The notes below the pieces were generated by a model. That model saw nothing but the letters and a program-made list of their open reading frames with translations. It searched no databases and was not told the origin of the DNA. A program made the position numbers and the translations under genes. DNA of 64,000 bases, from NCBI RefSeq assembly GCF_029714365.1, contig NZ_CP121659.1, positions 434,001 to 498,000 on the forward strand, written 5' to 3'. Source of the DNA: Sinorhizobium terangae (GTDB lineage: Bacteria > Pseudomonadota > Alphaproteobacteria > Rhizobiales > Rhizobiaceae). Below are positions 53,245-62,486 of the stretch, piece after piece. Position 1 is the stretch's first letter; each line of letters starts with the position of its first letter.

Positions 53245-53259
53245 GAACAAAGCAAGAAC
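53245..53259. promoter_or_regulatory. LexA (SOS) box, alphaproteobacterial type
   Basis: GAAC (53245-53248), AAAGCAA, GAAC (53256-53259), or GTTC-N7-GTTC on the other strand: an exact match to the alphaproteobacterial LexA operator. It lies 65 bp before the radical SAM gene and 100 bp before the divergent glycosyltransferase-like gene. Confidence 0.7.
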
Positions 53260-53359
53260 AAATCTTTAGAATTTGAGCGACGGAAGATCGCACCGGAGCG
53301 GCGAAGCGGGCGACCCCGATGGCTGTAGCATTTGTGAGTGCAATGCGGTAGGAACGACT

Positions 53360-53890
53360 ATGCTGACGATCATCATGGAAACACGGGACAACGAGGCCGA
53401 GCTTGCGCAGACGCTGTCCGTGCTTGTTGCCGGCGCTGTGGAGGGCCTCGTCAGCGACGTCATCATTCTCGATCACGGTTCAAAGGACGGTTCGTCGCGC
53501 GTCGCCGATGCTGCCGGGTGCCGTTTCTGTGTCGATTGGGATTTGGGCGACATTGTCCGTTCTGCCCGGGGGGAATGGGTAATGCTCCTGGAGCCGGGCG
53601 CACGACCGACCGGAAGATGGGTGGACGAGCTTCTCGAATATGTGTCGCTCAACAGAAACCCGGCGCGGTTCTCTCCCTCACGAATGCATCGCCGTCCGCT
53701 GTTAAGTCGTCTCTCGCGCAGGGCACGCCCGCTTGAGACGGGATTCCTGATGCAGAAGCGAGATGCAATCGCCGTCGCCCGCGCGAATATGCGGCTCAGC
53801 GACATGGTCAATGTTCGTGCGGTGCGCAAACTGTCGACTGAGCTTGTTCCCGCCTGGGTGGCGGCCGGCAATCGGCCGGCTGCGGAGTAG
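53360..53890 (+). CDS. Short glycosyltransferase family 2-like protein
   Basis: 176 residues. The N-terminal half resembles the nucleotide-sugar half of GT-A glycosyltransferases: LTIIMETRDNEAELAQTL, VSDVIILDHGSKDGSSRVAD (the usual D-x-S-x-D-x-T position) and ARGEWVMLLEPGARP. The acceptor half is much reduced, so it is far shorter than classical GT2 enzymes; transferase activity is doubtful without testing. ATG 53360 has TAGGAAC upstream. Divergent from the radical SAM gene across a LexA box. Confidence 0.7.
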   Translation: MLTIIMETRDNEAELAQTLSVLVAGAVEGLVSDVIILDHGSKDGSSRVADAAGCRFCVDWDLGDIVRSARGEWVMLLEPGARPTGRWVDELLEYVSLNRNPARFSPSRMHRRPLLSRLSRRARPLETGFLMQKRDAIAVARANMRLSDMVNVRAVRKLSTELVPAWVAAGNRPAAE

Positions 53891-54118
53891 TCGCTTGCTA
53901 CTGCAAGAATGGGGTGCCTGTCTTGTCCGCGGCACCCCCCGAAGCGGCTCTCAAATGACCTTGCTAGCGAAAATGGCTTGCCATGCAATCCGGAGGACGG
54001 CACGTCGTATATATCCTGCTCTTCCCCCGCCCGTGTCGTCGGAAGATTTGTCTTCGCTGCGCTTGAGATGGGTCTCGCCTTCGGCCACCCCCAACGCCGG
54101 CTGACGGTGAGAAATGTA

Positions 54119-54138
54119 CCGGGCTTGATCGAGCCCGG
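54119..54138. terminator. Short GC-rich hairpin between convergent genes
   Basis: CCGGGCT (54119-54125), loop TGATCG, AGCCCGG (54132-54138). It lies in the gene-free stretch 53891-54205 between the converging glycosyltransferase-like gene and moaB; T-runs are poor on both sides. Nothing else recognised in the gap. Confidence 0.4.
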
Positions 54139-54205
54139 CTGTTTCGTTGGGAACAACCCGCAGTTGGATGAGGAAAAATATCGAGACAAGGACTGCGGGA
54201 CGCAA

Positions 54206-54748
54206 TCAGCCGCGTTTGAGGTGCTCGTCCAGCCGCGGCATGATTTCAACGAAATTGCAGGGCATGTGCCGATAGTCGAGCTGTTGTTTCAGGATGCCGT
54301 CCCATGCGTCCTTGCAGGCGCCCGGTGATCCGGGCAGGACGAAGATGAATGTGGCGTTGGCAACGCCACCGGTGGCTCGCGACTGGATCGTCGACGTGCC
54401 GATCTTCTCGTAAGAGATCCGGTGGAACACTTCGGAAAAGCCGTCCATGCGCTTTTCGAACAGTGGCTCAAGCGCCTCCGGCGTCACGTCGCGGCCGGTG
54501 AAGCCGGTGCCTCCGGTGGTAATGACCACGTCGATCGCCTCGTCCAGCGTCCAGGCCTTCACCTGATCGTAGATCTTCTGCCGGTCGTCGGTGACGATCT
54601 CCCGTGCTTCGAGCCGATGGCCGGCCGCGCGTATGCGCGCCTCAAGCGTGTCGCCTGACCTGTCGTCGGCGCGCGTACGGCTGTCGGACACCGTGAGCAC
54701 GGCAATGCCGACGGGAATGAAGGGACGGCCTTCGTCGATGCCTGGCAT
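54206..54748 (-). CDS. moaB: Molybdenum cofactor biosynthesis protein MoaB (MogA/MoaB family)
   Basis: 180 residues of the MPT-binding/adenylyltransferase fold: VLTVSDSRTRADDRSGDTL, the nucleotide/MPT-binding VITTGGTGFTGRDVTPEAL and FVLPGSPGACKDAWDGIL. It activates molybdopterin by adenylation (MogA-type) or is the poorly active MoaB; sequence length favours MoaB. It follows ispE by 6 bp and is last in a TPR-ispE-moaB operon. Confidence 0.92.
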   Translation of the reverse strand: MPGIDEGRPFIPVGIAVLTVSDSRTRADDRSGDTLEARIRAAGHRLEAREIVTDDRQKIYDQVKAWTLDEAIDVVITTGGTGFTGRDVTPEALEPLFEKRMDGFSEVFHRISYEKIGTSTIQSRATGGVANATFIFVLPGSPGACKDAWDGILKQQLDYRHMPCNFVEIMPRLDEHLKRG

Positions 54749-54754
54749 TGGGTG

Positions 54755-55663
54755 CTAATCTCTCCGTGTAGTTCGCGCGGCGCAAACGTACCATTCCGGA
54801 TGGCTGGCGGAAATACGCTCGGCGGCCCGATGCGCGCTTTCGTCGCTGTCGAACAGCCCGAAGCAGGTGGCGCCGGAGCCGGACATGCGCACAAGCGTGG
54901 CGCCCGCCGCCTTCAGGCTAACGGACACCTCCTCGATCACCGGAACGAGCCTCCGCGCCGGCGCCTCCAGATCGTTGCGCATATCGCCCATCGCCGACAA
55001 CCATTCCGCCGCCGTGTTCATGCCTTTCGGCAGGCCGAGCGGTGGATTCACCTTGTTTACGAGCGTCCGGAAGATCATCGGCGTCGAGACGGCGACCAGC
55101 GGATTGACGAGAACGATTGCAAAGGATGGGAGATCAGGAAGGGCGGTGATCTCCTCGCCGATTCCCTCGGCGAGAAGCGGCCGGCCATCGAGGCACATCG
55201 GCACATCCGCCCCGAGTTCGAGCGCAACGGCACCGAGCCTTGCCGGCTCCACGGACGCGCCCCACAGTGTAAGGAGACCACGAAGCGTTGCCGCCGCATC
55301 CGCCGAACCGCCGCCAATGCCGGAGGCCACCGGCAGGTTCTTTTCGAGATGGAGATGGACCGGACCGGCGGCGATGCCTCGTGACATCAGGTCTCTTCGC
55401 AGCAGGTCGCGCGCGCGCAGCACCAGATTGCCGCCCGTTTTCTCCGCCGAAAGCGGCAACCCGTCCGCAAAGCGCCCGGACACCGTGAAGCGGTCGGCGT
55501 CAGCCGACGCAAGCCCGATCCGGTCGCCGCAATCCGCGAAGGTAACGAGGCTTTGGAGAAGATGGTGGCCGTCGGCGCGCTGGCCGACGACATGCAGCGC
55601 CAGATTGATCTTGGCGGGCGCCGCGCATGTCAGCGCGAAGCCCGGAATGCCGTCCAAATGCAT
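54755..55663 (-). CDS. ispE: 4-diphosphocytidyl-2-C-methyl-D-erythritol kinase
   Basis: 302 residues of the GHMP kinase family. IspE phosphorylates CDP-ME in the MEP isoprenoid pathway. Motifs: APAKINLALHVVGQRADGHH (about 15-34, with the catalytic Lys/Asp region), the ATP-binding LPVASGIGGGSADAAATLR, and the C-terminal MSGSGATCFGLF. Starts 4 bp after the TPR gene stop. The polyprenyl synthase that uses MEP-pathway products is a little upstream. Confidence 0.95.
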   Translation of the reverse strand: MHLDGIPGFALTCAAPAKINLALHVVGQRADGHHLLQSLVTFADCGDRIGLASADADRFTVSGRFADGLPLSAEKTGGNLVLRARDLLRRDLMSRGIAAGPVHLHLEKNLPVASGIGGGSADAAATLRGLLTLWGASVEPARLGAVALELGADVPMCLDGRPLLAEGIGEEITALPDLPSFAIVLVNPLVAVSTPMIFRTLVNKVNPPLGLPKGMNTAAEWLSAMGDMRNDLEAPARRLVPVIEEVSVSLKAAGATLVRMSGSGATCFGLFDSDESAHRAAERISASHPEWYVCAARTTRRD

Positions 55664-55667
55664 ATTC

Positions 55668-57491
55668 TCAGGATTTCTTGCCCGGCGTCGCGGGCCCCGT
55701 CTTCTTCGGCAACTCCTTGGCGTCGGCCGCGGCAGGAACCTGCGGCTTGACGGGCGGCAAGCCGTTTTCGATCTTTGCCTTGATCTTCGGAATTTCTGCT
55801 TCCTCGGGCTTCAATTCCAGTGCCTGATTCCACTGGAATACCGCTTCGAGCTTGCGTCCGACCCGCCAGTAGGCATCGCCGAGGTGGTCGTTGATCGTGG
55901 CATCGCCCGCCATCAGCTCGGCCGCCCGCTCGAGTTCTGTTACCGCATCGTCGAACCGGTTCATCCGGAAATAGGCCCATCCGAGCGAATCGACGATGTA
56001 GCCGTCGTCGGGCTTGAGCTCAACGGCCTTGCGGATCATGTTTAGGCCCTCGTCGAGGTTAATGTTCATGTCGACCCAGGAGTAGCCGAGATAGTTCAGG
56101 ACCTGCGGCTGGTCCGGATTGAGCTCCAGCGCCTTGCGGAAATTCGGCTCGGCCTTCTCCCAGATCTTCTGCCGCTCGTAGGCGATGCCGCGCTGGAAGA
56201 ACACGGTCCAGTCGCCGCGTTTCGGTACCGGACCGATGGCCGCCACGGCGCGGTCGTAGACTTCGCCCATCTCCTTGTAATCCTTGGCGTCCGACAGAAC
56301 GCTGCCATAGGCGAGATAGTTGCGGATATTCTTCGGATCGACGTCGATCAGCGCTCTCAGGTGCTTCTTGGCCTCATCGACCTTGCCGACGCTGGCAAGG
56401 CTAAGGCCAAGCTGGAGCTCGGAAAGGCGGCGCATCGGAGAACCTTCCGGCACGCTCTTGTAAAGCGCAATCGCTTCATCCTGCTTCTTCAGGTTTTCGG
56501 CAATGCCGCCGAGCATGACGAGGATGTCGGCACTTTCCGGATCGAGCTGGCGTGCAGTCTGCAGATAAAGCGAAACGACGTCTTCCGCGCCTTCGCGATT
56601 GAGTGCGCCTCCGACGGAAAAGAGCACGGCGGCGGCGCCTTGTACGGCGGTGCGAACCTGCTGTTCCTGAGGCTTGCCTTCCTCGATGCTCTTTCTCAGC
56701 GCCTCGAGCGGCGTGTAGTTGTTGACCATACCTTCGCCGACGGCAATCGTGTCGAGCGCCTTTTGCTTGTTACCCTCGCGAGCCTCGAAGCGTGCCAGTG
56801 CCTCGACCGAACGCATGAATGTGTCCGGGGCGGCGCTGCCGCCTTCTCGGTCGAGAATGGCGTCGTTGAGCCGTGCGCGTGCCGTTGCCTTGTCGCCGGC
56901 GGCAAGCGCGATCGCGCCGGCGTGATAGTTCTTGAAGACACGGAACCATTCCGGGCCCTCAAGCGCCTTGATCTGCGCGAGCGCTTCCTTCGGCCGCCCC
57001 TGGCCGAACTTCGCCCAGGAGGACAGAAGCGTATTCATCAGCCGGTCGAGATCGTTCGGGCCGTCATAGGCGAGGAGCTTCTGGGCGCTGCGGTATTCGC
57101 GCTTGCGGATCGCCTCGATGGCACGGACCACCGTCGTGATCCGTTCGACGGCCGGATCGGACTTGAGGTCGTCGGCGATCTTGACGCCCTCATCAAGCTT
57201 GCCTGCCATGAGCAGCGTGATCATCAGCCGCTGCTTGACGTCGTTGTTGTCCGGTTCCAACCGCAGGGCAATCTTGTAGAGCTCGGTTGCTGATGCGAAG
57301 TCGCGATCCACATCGGCCGTGCGGGCGGCGAGAAATGCGCCGGAAAAGGTGTCGACCGATCTGATGTCGAAAGGCTTCGTGTCTTCGACGGCCGCCTTTT
57401 CCTCGGCAAAAGCCTGATAGCTGCCGGACACTGATGCGAAAGCAAGCAGTGCTGCGCTGCTAAGAAGGCGAAGGAATGTATTTTGCCGCAT
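55668..57491 (-). CDS. Exported tetratricopeptide-repeat protein
   Basis: About 607 residues. Signal peptide MRQNTFLRLLSSAALLAFAS...AFA, then at least eight TPR-like helical repeats, clearest near the C-terminus (WEKAEPNFRKALELNPDQPQ, LGWAYFRMNRFDDAVTELER, GDAYWRVGRKLEAVFQWNQA). The tail is Pro/Lys-rich. ATG 57491 follows AAAGG by six bases; the open frame continues upstream to 57605 without signal-peptide logic. Proteins of this type serve as periplasmic scaffolds; a specific role is unknown. A small palindrome AATTCC-TAATAT-GGAATT (57616-57633) lies upstream. Confidence 0.88.
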   Translation of the reverse strand: MRQNTFLRLLSSAALLAFASVSGSYQAFAEEKAAVEDTKPFDIRSVDTFSGAFLAARTADVDRDFASATELYKIALRLEPDNNDVKQRLMITLLMAGKLDEGVKIADDLKSDPAVERITTVVRAIEAIRKREYRSAQKLLAYDGPNDLDRLMNTLLSSWAKFGQGRPKEALAQIKALEGPEWFRVFKNYHAGAIALAAGDKATARARLNDAILDREGGSAAPDTFMRSVEALARFEAREGNKQKALDTIAVGEGMVNNYTPLEALRKSIEEGKPQEQQVRTAVQGAAAVLFSVGGALNREGAEDVVSLYLQTARQLDPESADILVMLGGIAENLKKQDEAIALYKSVPEGSPMRRLSELQLGLSLASVGKVDEAKKHLRALIDVDPKNIRNYLAYGSVLSDAKDYKEMGEVYDRAVAAIGPVPKRGDWTVFFQRGIAYERQKIWEKAEPNFRKALELNPDQPQVLNYLGYSWVDMNINLDEGLNMIRKAVELKPDDGYIVDSLGWAYFRMNRFDDAVTELERAAELMAGDATINDHLGDAYWRVGRKLEAVFQWNQALELKPEEAEIPKIKAKIENGLPPVKPQVPAAADAKELPKKTGPATPGKKS

Positions 57492-57643
57492 ATCAAACCT
57501 TTCATTGCCGACGGTGCGTTTTGCTTCACCGTCGCTGGTTGTTCCGGATCGATCAGAGATTGCCGGAAGCAAGTCTTGAGGAACAGAATGGCTTTTTTGG
57601 CGCAACGCGGCAAGAAATTCCTAATATGGAATTGTCCGCCGGT

Positions 57644-58660
57644 CTAGCTTACTCGATCGATGCAAAAATCGATCACCTCTATCAGCGCTGATTTCCAGGG
57701 AGAAGCCGGCAACGGCGCCAATGCGTCACGCGCGATTGTGCCATAATGCTGCGCACGCGCAATCGTGTCGCTCAGCCCGCCATAGCGCCGGATGAGGCCG
57801 AGCGCCTTTTCAAGATTGGCACCGTCGCTGTTTCCTCCTTCGATGGCTTCGCGCCAGAAGGTGCGGTCTTCCGGCGTACCGCGGCGATAGGAGAGGATGA
57901 CCGGCAGCGTGATCTTGCCTTCACGGAAATCATCGCCGACATTCTTGCCGAGTTCGCTCGAAGAGCCGCCGTAGTCGAGCACGTCGTCGACCAATTGGAA
58001 GGCCAAGCCGAGGTTCATGCCGTAGGACTTCAGCGCCTTGCGGTTCGCATTGCTGGTTGCCGCGACGATCGGTCCGACTTCCGCCGCCGCCGCGAAGAGT
58101 GCCGCCGTCTTGGCGCGGATCACCTGCAGGTAGTCGTCTTCGGTTGTCTCCATGTTCTTGGCGACCGAAAGCTGCAGGACTTCGCCTTCCGCAATGACCG
58201 AGGCCGCCGTCGAAAGCACGTCGAGGGCCTCGAGCGAGCCGACATCGACCATCATGCGGAACGCCTGACCGAGCAGGAAGTCGCCAACGAGCACGCTTGC
58301 CTGGTTGCCCCAGATCGTGCGCGCCGTCGATTTGCCACGCCTGAGGTCGCTTTCGTCCACGACGTCGTCGTGCAGCAGTGTCGCCGTATGCATGAATTCG
58401 ACGCTAGTTGCGAGCTTGACGTGGGCGTCGCCCTCGTAGCCGAACAGCGAGGCGGCGGCGAGCGTGAGCATGGGGCGCAGGCGTTTGCCGCCGGACGAAA
58501 TCAGGTGGTTGGCGACCTCCGGGATCATCTGGACATCGGAGCCGGCCTTGGACAGGATCAATTGATTGACCCGTTCCATGTCGGACATGGTCAGGTCGAC
58601 GAGCGGCTTCACAGACGCCTGTTTGTTTTTATTGTCTTCCAGCGGTATCACTACGCCCAA
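57644..58660 (-). CDS. ispB: Octaprenyl/polyprenyl diphosphate synthase
   Basis: 338 residues of the trans-prenyltransferase family. Both aspartate-rich motifs are intact: first DDVVD in LLHDDVVDESDLRRG, second DDVLD in LAFQLVDDVLDYGG. It makes the long isoprenoid chain of ubiquinone. The start is TTG 58660, which gives the typical N-terminus (M)GVVIPLEDNKNKQASVKPL and follows AGGAG by eight bases; the open frame to 58792 overlaps the divergent DUF2007 gene. Chain length (C40 or C50) cannot be read directly. Confidence 0.92.
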   Translation of the reverse strand: MGVVIPLEDNKNKQASVKPLVDLTMSDMERVNQLILSKAGSDVQMIPEVANHLISSGGKRLRPMLTLAAASLFGYEGDAHVKLATSVEFMHTATLLHDDVVDESDLRRGKSTARTIWGNQASVLVGDFLLGQAFRMMVDVGSLEALDVLSTAASVIAEGEVLQLSVAKNMETTEDDYLQVIRAKTAALFAAAAEVGPIVAATSNANRKALKSYGMNLGLAFQLVDDVLDYGGSSSELGKNVGDDFREGKITLPVILSYRRGTPEDRTFWREAIEGGNSDGANLEKALGLIRRYGGLSDTIARAQHYGTIARDALAPLPASPWKSALIEVIDFCIDRVS

Positions 58661-58769
58661 CGCCCGGACTCCTGTTTCATCGTCGATTTCGACAATAGAA
58701 AGAGGGCTTTCAGGCGGCAAGAGGCGAATTGCCTCGCGTGCTTGAAATAAGACAGGAAAACCGAGCCGA

Positions 58770-58991
58770 ATGAAGGAACTGATCCGCACCAACGACGCCG
58801 TACTCCTCTCCTTCGCCGAAAGCCTGATGAAGGATGCCGGAATCGGCTGCCTTATTGCCGATCAGGGAATGAGTATTTTGGAGGGCTCGCTTGGACTTTT
58901 GCCGCGCCGTTTCATGGTTGCTGAGGATGATGCCGAGAAGGCGAGGCGGATCCTGATCGATGCGGGCCTGGAAAAGGAATTGCGGCAGTGA
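58770..58991 (+). CDS. DUF2007 putative signal-transducing protein
   Basis: 73 residues with the DUF2007 pattern MKELIRTNDAVLLSFAESLM, ADQGMSILEGSLGLLPRRFM and a C-terminal AEDDAEKARRIL. The fold is ferredoxin-like and resembles PII-type proteins, hence the name, but no function is shown. In Rhizobiales it sits between the polyprenyl synthase and the tRNA methyltransferase gene as here. Starts 110 bp from the divergent ispB start. Confidence 0.87.
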   Translation: MKELIRTNDAVLLSFAESLMKDAGIGCLIADQGMSILEGSLGLLPRRFMVAEDDAEKARRILIDAGLEKELRQ

Positions 58992-59043
58992 TTTCGGCTT
59001 TTCCGGGAACCACTTGCGACCTTCCTTATGGAGGGGCGGTGCA

Positions 59044-59817
59044 ATGACGGCGATGCCGGAAACCGTGGATGCCTTCCACCGCGGCCGATTTCACTTGATT
59101 CAGCCGCTGGGCCAGGGGCATCGCTCGGGAATGGATGCGATGCTCCTCGCCTCGCTCGTTTCCTGCCGCGATCGCTGCCGCGTGGCCGATCTCGGCGCCG
59201 GTGCAGGAGCCGCCGGCATGGCGGTCGCCTCGAGGCTCGAGGAGGCTGACGTGCTCCTGGTGGAGCGTTCGGCCGTCATGGCCGGTTTCGCTCGCCGCAG
59301 TCTCGCACTGCCGCAGAACGCATATTTCGCTTCGAGGGTCTCGGTGCTCGAGGCGGACGTGTCGCTGAACGGCAAGGCGCGCACCGCCGCGGGTCTGCCG
59401 GATGATGCCTTCGATCATGTCATCATGAACCCGCCGTTCAACGATGCCGCGGACCGGAAGACGCCGGACAGCCTCAAGGCCGAGGCCCACGCGATGACCG
59501 ACGATCTTTTCGAGGCCTGGATCAAGACCGCAGGGGCGATCATGAAACCAGGCGGGCAGCTGTCTCTCATTGCCCGGCCGGAGTCGATCGCCGAGATCAT
59601 CGCGGCATGCGGTCGGCGTTTCGGCGGTATCGAGATCACGCCGCTTCTCCCGCGCGCGGGCGAGAACGCCGTGCGCATCCTCGTGACGGCGATCAAGCAG
59701 AGCCGAAAGCGATTGGCTCTGCGCGCGCCGCTCATCATGCACGACGAGGGAACACACCGGTTTTCTCCGGAAGTGGATGACCTCAACAATGGGCGGGCCG
59801 CTTACCGCCGTCGGTGA
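59044..59817 (+). CDS. tRNA1(Val) (adenine(37)-N6)-methyltransferase-like protein (TrmN6/YfiC)
   Basis: 257 residues of class I methyltransferase: recognition block RFHLIQPLGQGHRSGMDAML, motif I VADLGAGAGAAGMAVA, motif II-like LLVERS, and the amino-methyltransferase motif NPPF (about 138-141). NPPF is the N6-adenine signature of the YfiC/TrmN6 family. ATG 59044 follows GGAGGGGCGG, well placed; an open frame upstream to 58960 overlaps the DUF2007 gene. Target assignment is by family only. Confidence 0.87.
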   Translation: MTAMPETVDAFHRGRFHLIQPLGQGHRSGMDAMLLASLVSCRDRCRVADLGAGAGAAGMAVASRLEEADVLLVERSAVMAGFARRSLALPQNAYFASRVSVLEADVSLNGKARTAAGLPDDAFDHVIMNPPFNDAADRKTPDSLKAEAHAMTDDLFEAWIKTAGAIMKPGGQLSLIARPESIAEIIAACGRRFGGIEITPLLPRAGENAVRILVTAIKQSRKRLALRAPLIMHDEGTHRFSPEVDDLNNGRAAYRRR

Positions 59818-59902
59818 TAAAACGTAAGCGAAAAAACGAGGCATTGTGTTTGCGACGGCAGTGCATACATGCAGAACAGGTTTATGACGGGCAGGAGTTG
59901 AA

Positions 59903-60769
59903 ATGGCCGGATTCTTGAAAAGGCTGGTGCCGAAGCGGTTCCGCGGGGAGGGATTGACGATCCCGGCGATCCGGCTTCACGGAGCGATCATGGCCGGCGG
60001 CGGCCAGTTTCGCCCGGTTCTCAACCTTGCGACTGTGGCCCCGCTTCTGGACAAGGCCTTCTCGGTCAAGGATGCGCCGGCGGTTGCCATCTCCATCAAC
60101 TCGCCGGGCGGCTCGCCGGTGCAGTCGCGCCTGATTTACCAGCGCATCCGCGATCTCGCGGAAGAAAAGAAGAAGCGCGTCCTCATCTTCGTCGAAGACG
60201 TGGCTGCGTCCGGCGGCTACATGATCGCGCTTGCCGGCGATGAGATCATCGCCGATCCGACCTCGATTGTCGGCTCGATCGGCGTCGTTTCCGGTGGATT
60301 CGGGTTTCCCGAACTCCTGAAGAAGATCGGTGTCGAGCGTCGCGTCTACACGGCGGGTGAAAACAAGGTGGTGCTCGATCCGTTCCAGCCGGAAAAGGAG
60401 CGCGACGTCGAGTTTCTCAAGAGCTTGCAGCTTGAGATCCACGACACGTTCATCCAGATGGTCAAGACCCGCCGGGGAACCCTTCTGGCTGATCATCCCG
60501 ATATCTTCTCCGGCCTTTTCTGGACCGGTCGGCGTGGGCAGGAACTCGGCCTTGTCGACGCACTTGGCGATATGCGCGGAGAGGTGAGAAGACGCTATGG
60601 CGCAAAAACGCGGCTCGAATTGATCCAGCCGGCGCGCAGCCTCTTCGGCCGCCGCCAGCCGGGCGCGGCCGTTGCCGCCGCGATCGCAGCACCCCTGGCG
60701 GCATCCGCGGCGGCGGGGCTTGCCGAAGCGCTTGAGGAAAGGGCGCTGTGGGCGCGGTACGGGCTCTAG
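59903..60769 (+). CDS. sohB: S49-family serine peptidase (SohB-like)
   Basis: 288 residues. Family S49 uses a Ser-Lys dyad: Ser in DVAASGGYMIALAGD and Lys or its region after SIVGSIGVVSGGFGFPELLKKIGV are present, plus INSPGGSPVQS. It lacks the long N-terminal membrane anchor of SppA; the C-terminal Ala-rich stretch (AAVAAAIAAPLAASAAAGLA) may be a membrane contact. The family digests signal peptides or membrane protein fragments. ATG 59903 has GGCAGGAG upstream. A different intergenic repeat abuts the stop. Confidence 0.88.
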   Translation: MAGFLKRLVPKRFRGEGLTIPAIRLHGAIMAGGGQFRPVLNLATVAPLLDKAFSVKDAPAVAISINSPGGSPVQSRLIYQRIRDLAEEKKKRVLIFVEDVAASGGYMIALAGDEIIADPTSIVGSIGVVSGGFGFPELLKKIGVERRVYTAGENKVVLDPFQPEKERDVEFLKSLQLEIHDTFIQMVKTRRGTLLADHPDIFSGLFWTGRRGQELGLVDALGDMRGEVRRRYGAKTRLELIQPARSLFGRRQPGAAVAAAIAAPLAASAAAGLAEALEERALWARYGL

Positions 60770-60877
60770 TGCATGTCGCCCAAAAGTGTGTAGCGGTTTT
60801 GGGACAACGACATGCATAAGAGCATGACCTAAGGCGCATCGCATGAGTCCGATTGAAGGCGACGCGCTTTAGGCGCG
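60770..60877. repeat. Second type of rhizobial intergenic palindromic repeat
   Basis: GTGCATGTCGCCCAAAA (60770-60786) pairs with TTTTGGGACAACGACATGCA (60797-60816), forming a long imperfect stem; a second block (GCGCATCGC...GCGACGCGC, then TTTAGGCGCG) follows. It differs from the TACTGCATG family in the rest of the window but has the same habit, starting one base after a stop codon. Confidence 0.75.
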
Positions 60878-60980
60878 CTGCTCCACCCCTCGCGTCTGGT
60901 CAGGCGCATCAGGTGGAAGTAGAACTTTGAGAGGCTGTATCGCTTCGCCGGAATCGGAGGAAGCGTGCAGAGGAGGAACA

Positions 60981-61172
60981 ATGCCGCAGCTCATCCTGCT
61001 CGTGATCATCGGTATTATCGCCTGGCTCGGTTATCGGAAATTCATCGCCGACGCCGAAAAGCTGGCGCGGCAGCGCGAGCGCCTGCGCCGCGAACAGCAG
61101 ACCGGCGCCAATGGAACTCTTGTCAAGGATCCGAAGACCGGAGAATACCGCCTGAAGCGCGATGACGAGTGA
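60981..61172 (+). CDS. Small single-pass membrane protein
   Basis: 63 residues: an N-terminal transmembrane helix (MPQLILLVIIGIIAWLGYRKF) followed by a charged cytoplasmic helix (AEKLARQRERLRREQQ) and KDPKTGEYRLKRDDE. The ribosome site GAGGAGGAA is strong. Similar short anchored proteins lie before glyQ in other Rhizobiales; the function is unknown. Confidence 0.82.
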   Translation: MPQLILLVIIGIIAWLGYRKFIADAEKLARQRERLRREQQTGANGTLVKDPKTGEYRLKRDDE

Positions 61173-61276
61173 AAGACGCATGCCTCATCCCTGACGCGGA
61201 TTAGGTAAGACGCTTGACCCTTGCTTTGTGGCATGGCACCTGTCCGGCAAATTTCGAAGAATTCGGACGTGATCCT

Positions 61277-62239
61277 ATGACCACCGCCTCCCTCCCGGAC
61301 CATATGAACCCAAAGCGCTCCTTTCAGGCCCTGATCCTGACGTTGCACAACTATTGGGCCGATAAGGGCTGCGCTGTGCTCCAGCCCTACGACATGGAGG
61401 TTGGCGCCGGTACGTTTCATCCGGCGACGACGCTGCGTGCGCTTGGACCGAAACCGTGGCGTGCGGCTTACGTCCAGCCGTCGCGCCGCCCGACCGACGG
61501 GCGCTATGGCGAGAACCCGAACCGGCTTCAGCACTATTACCAGTACCAGGTGCTCCTGAAGCCGAACCCGTCGAACCTGCAGGAACTCTATCTCGGCTCG
61601 CTGCGCGCGATCGGCCTCGACCCGCTGCTGCACGACATCCGCTTCGTCGAGGACGATTGGGAGAGCCCGACGCTTGGCGCCTGGGGTCTCGGTTGGGAGT
61701 GCTGGTGCGACGGCATGGAAGTGTCGCAGTTCACCTATTTCCAGCAGGTCTGCGGCATCGAGTGCTCGCCCGTTTCCGGCGAGCTGACCTATGGCCTCGA
61801 GCGCCTCGCCATGTATGTCCAGGGCGTCGACAATGTTTACGACCTGAACTTCAACGGCCGCGAGGGCGCCGAGAAGATCAGCTATGGCGACGTTTTCCTG
61901 CAGGCCGAGCAGGAATATTCCCGATACAATTTCGAATATGCCAACACGGCGATGCTCCATCAGCATTTCATCGATGCCGAGAAGGAGTGCCTGGCACTGC
62001 TGGCGGCCGGCGCACCCGGTGACAGCAGCAACAATCGCCTGCATAAATGCGTCTTCCCCGCCTATGACCAGTGCATCAAGGCGAGCCACGTCTTCAATCT
62101 GCTGGATGCGCGCGGTGTGATTTCCGTGACGGAGCGCCAGAGCTATATCCTGCGCGTCCGCACGCTGGCAAAGGCTTGCGGCGAGGCGTTCCTGCTGACC
62201 GACGCCGGCGGCGCCAACTGGAGCAGGGAAGCAGCATAG
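61277..62239 (+). CDS. glyQ: Glycine-tRNA ligase alpha subunit
   Basis: 320 residues. Alpha subunit of the alpha2beta2 bacterial GlyRS. Signature blocks: [60 protein letters not shown] and [19 protein letters not shown]. Starts at 61277 or 61304 fit ([15 protein letters not shown]); upstream codons at 61214 are unlikely. The beta-subunit gene glyS does not follow directly; a small minus-strand frame and lemA come next, and glyS is presumably beyond the window. Confidence 0.96.
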   Translation: MTTASLPDHMNPKRSFQALILTLHNYWADKGCAVLQPYDMEVGAGTFHPATTLRALGPKPWRAAYVQPSRRPTDGRYGENPNRLQHYYQYQVLLKPNPSNLQELYLGSLRAIGLDPLLHDIRFVEDDWESPTLGAWGLGWECWCDGMEVSQFTYFQQVCGIECSPVSGELTYGLERLAMYVQGVDNVYDLNFNGREGAEKISYGDVFLQAEQEYSRYNFEYANTAMLHQHFIDAEKECLALLAAGAPGDSSNNRLHKCVFPAYDQCIKASHVFNLLDARGVISVTERQSYILRVRTLAKACGEAFLLTDAGGANWSREAA

Positions 62240-62282
62240 TGGACGAGGTCGCCGGCCTCCGCCCGTTTCGATCGAAAGATCG

Positions 62283-62486
62283 TTAGCGGCACGGGCCTCG
62301 GGCGCATCGGCGCGTATCCGTCAACAGCAGACCTGCGACCGGATATATCTCCGCCGACAACTGGCCGCCATAAGTCTGCAGGGCACGGCGCACGCCGTTC
62401 GGCCTGTCGCCCTGGGCTCCGCTCGCATAGGCAACGAAGAGGGCCAGGAAGGCGATTACGTTGATGTGGGTTGCGAGCGTTTTCAT
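62283..62486 (-). CDS. Possible small exported protein
   Basis: 67 residues from ATG 62486: MKTLATHINVIAFLALFVAY resembles a signal peptide, cut after ASGAQG, then a ~40-residue mature part with two cysteines near the end (RRCARGPCR). A weak AGGACC precedes the start. It lies on the strand opposite its neighbours in the 497-bp gap between glyQ and lemA, where no other gene is seen. Confidence 0.45.
   Translation of the reverse strand: MKTLATHINVIAFLALFVAYASGAQGDRPNGVRRALQTYGGQLSAEIYPVAGLLLTDTRRCARGPCR

Noticed and set aside
61241..61256. Sigma-54 promoter before glyQ (TGGCACCTGTCCGGCA)
   Set aside because: GG/GC spacing is right but the -12 half lacks TT and the -24 half lacks the final G; a housekeeping synthetase gene is an unlikely target.
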